This document shows positions 61,700-64,000 of a DNA stretch of 64,000 bases, piece by piece (the stretch's first letter is position 1; every line of letters begins with the position of its first letter). The DNA is taken from assembly GCF_037975245.1 (NCBI RefSeq), contig NC_092580.1, forward strand, positions 8,468,501 to 8,532,500. The letters run 5' to 3'. The notes beneath the pieces are model-generated. The model searched no databases. It was not told the origin of the DNA and saw nothing but the letters and a program-made list of their open reading frames with translations. Source of the DNA: Apostichopus japonicus. Its lineage: Eukaryota; Echinodermata; Holothuroidea; Aspidochirotida; Stichopodidae. The translations under genes and the position numbers were made by a program.

Positions 61700-64000
61700 T
61701 ATAATTTATTTCCAGAGTCATCATCAAATTGCTTAAAAAAGTATCATCTATTTGCAAGTACCCTATGTTTTTGTTGCTTTCAAATGTGAAATATAACTAC
61801 ATAAGTGAAACAAGTGTGAAAAATTTGTGGGGATATACATTGGTGTACATACAGAAATGCACATTGATGAAAAATATTAATTCTAATAAAAAACCAACTT
61901 CCCACTTCGTTTGACCTAAAGTCTGTCGCCCTCTATTTATCTAGGCTACATGTCACTGTTTTCAGCCACATGTGCATTCGATGCAAACAGTGACATAAGT
62001 ATTACAGGTCATGTGACGTTTGTTCATCCACTCAGCTGGATCAGATTGTGACACTTGTGAATCAGTCTTCCCTCCCGTTCTGAATCGTTTGGTTCGGTAG
62101 TAGCCCTGGCTCCGATCATTGTGGTCGTACTTGTATCTGTTTTGTTTCGTCTTTTATACACTATTGTATGTATAGTTATAGGACACTACTTCCGTATTGA
62201 GACCTCGTTTGTGACCATTTTTGTTTAAGTGCATGTTTTCTACCTATTATTGAGGCTTCGTCCTGATGTATTGTTTGTACCGTGGCTGATTATAGTAATA
62301 GATTGCAAAATCTCAGCGCTCCTTCTTTACTCTTTAATCTATGTGTTATATTCTTTGCATGCAATAGCGAGGTTCAAGACTCGTCCTTATTAACACACTG
62401 CCATCGAAGCCACATTTGTTTCCATACCACCACCAGTCCTCAGTAGGGAATATTCAGGCACCAACCCCACCCCCCCCCCAAATACCCCGAATCTTAGAGT
62501 GAGTTAATGTTACAATATGCCCTATAATTTATACAGAAAGCTGAAGCAAGTGTATCATGAATTTCTGACCACCAGAAATCTATTTATATCAAAGAAACCA
62601 AAGAAAAGTTGTTATGAAACTGGTCTCAATCAAGAATAATACATTCCTATCAAGATTCGAGGTTAAAGCTCAAGTAGATATCACAGCTTAAGTTCCTTCT
62701 GGTCAATCCTAAAAAACGACAAAATGTTTGGTAACCTTGGCAACAGCAATACTTTCTGAAGTCATCGTAATAGCATTGAATATTCTATGATACCATATTT
62801 CACATGTATATGTAACTTTCAGTCATAAATTATTACATACAACCTCTGCATTGTTTCTTAAACAGGTCGGTAGATTTTCTTAAAAAGTCTAATCAACGAG
62901 TAAAGGGCGCCCTCTATTTGGTTTTCTGTTAATAGTTCCCCCAGTCAGTATCGGACAAATTTCAAATTTGGTGGGCTCTTTGTTCTCCAGAAGACCCTTC
63001 ATAGAGATTGTTTTATATTACTCTAATCTTCCACCCTGGCTATTAAAAAAACTTCCAAATTCATCATAGCCATATATGGGCAGCTAGCCGCCATTTTGGT
63101 TCTTGGCACAGCCGTGTGCACATTTGGTGGCTGCCAACAAACAGAAAACCAAACCTTATATCAAATTGTACTCATTTTCACTCAAATCAAGTATTCCCTA
63201 AAAAATTGAGCAAAATCCAGAAACTAAGCACTTTTTAGGCACATGGAAGACGGCCTAATAGGACGCTATCGGGCTAGAGCGCTAACGTTAGATATAGGAG
63301 ACGCGCAAAATACGTAACAACCACGGCGAATAACCTAGTGTGCTACGATTTTGTAAAAGCGCTGAAGGGACTACATCTCAAAATTCCGGTTCACAATTTT
63401 GAAATAATCTATAAAAACATAATTTTTCAAGTGAGAATGAGGTTATGAGAAGAAATGATGAAGTCATGGTAAAGTGTTGTATCAATGTCACAACAGCTGC
63501 GACAAAGCTCGATAAAACATGTTAGCCTTCAAAGTGGATAAAACAAAAACTCTTAGTCTATAACGATCACACATTCATAATGTATGCAAACTAGTAATAC
63601 AAATCTAGGGCCGTAGTTATTTTGACATTATTGCTGGTTCCCTGAAGTAGCAAAATGGAGTAAATTTGTTTTGAACCCAACCAAATCCATTAAATATTTC
63701 AAAAGGATTTTTAGATAATGATTTTTGCACATGCACATGTGTAGTCCTTTTAAATTGAAGTTGCGATTCAACAAAGATATATTCCGTATGTCCAGATCAT
63801 ATCTTTACATGAACACTCCCGGTAGATGATTAGGCCTTTACTATTCCACTACACACAATGATATGTGTGATAATGAACTCATAATGTAATGAAGATCAAC
63901 GTCATCATATACATATTGATCATGTCTTGCTAATTGATTTGATTAAGAACGTGTTTTCCACATTGAGGGGGGGGGGGGGGGGGCAACTGAGGACTTTATA
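61700..64000. other. No gene recognised
   Basis: Short open frames only. The stretch ends near a poly-G run at 63967-63983. Confidence 0.5.

Overview
The window is eukaryotic: spliced genes with long AT-rich introns, many minisatellites, and non-LTR, LTR and DNA transposon remnants. The repeats (short elements ending in CAGGGGCGTAGC, Gypsy and LINE fragments) and the well-conserved metazoan GMPPB suggest a marine invertebrate, perhaps an echinoderm. The species cannot be fixed from the sequence alone.

Left part (about 4.3-18.7 kb, + strand): a complete nine-exon GMPPB gene (GDP-mannose pyrophosphorylase beta, 359 residues). All splice sites and phases agree. Its third coding exon is the first unit of a 12-unit tandem array that carries copies of the exon and its donor site. 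Intron 8 holds a broken Gypsy-like retroelement on the - strand. A minisatellite has grown between its gag zinc knuckle and its protease/RT region. Just past the GMPPB stop is a 74-bp insertion with a 15-bp target duplication and a hammerhead-ribozyme-like core.

Middle (about 19-38.4 kb): a minisatellite belt (21.1-27.2 kb). After it come the 3' exons of a - strand gene for an SH2 protein with a WW-like module. A decayed LINE and a TTA-flanked MITE lie in its introns. The 5' exons of this gene were not found; they may lie between 38.4 and 45 kb.

Right part (about 45-64 kb): a LINE 3' remnant, a CAGGGGCGTAGCCAG-ended element, a 1.1-kb Tc1/mariner-like element full of GATATC motifs, and a - strand protein-kinase gene or pseudogene (about 52.75-57.45 kb) with a Ser/Thr/Pro-rich N-terminal part. 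That kinase has an altered catalytic loop and a frame break in the C-lobe. At 60-61.7 kb are two exons of a decayed + strand gene of a repetitive Cys/His-containing family. I found no tRNA, rRNA, CRISPR array or prokaryotic gene. The most unusual structures are the GMPPB exon-3 array and the hammerhead-bearing micro-insertion.
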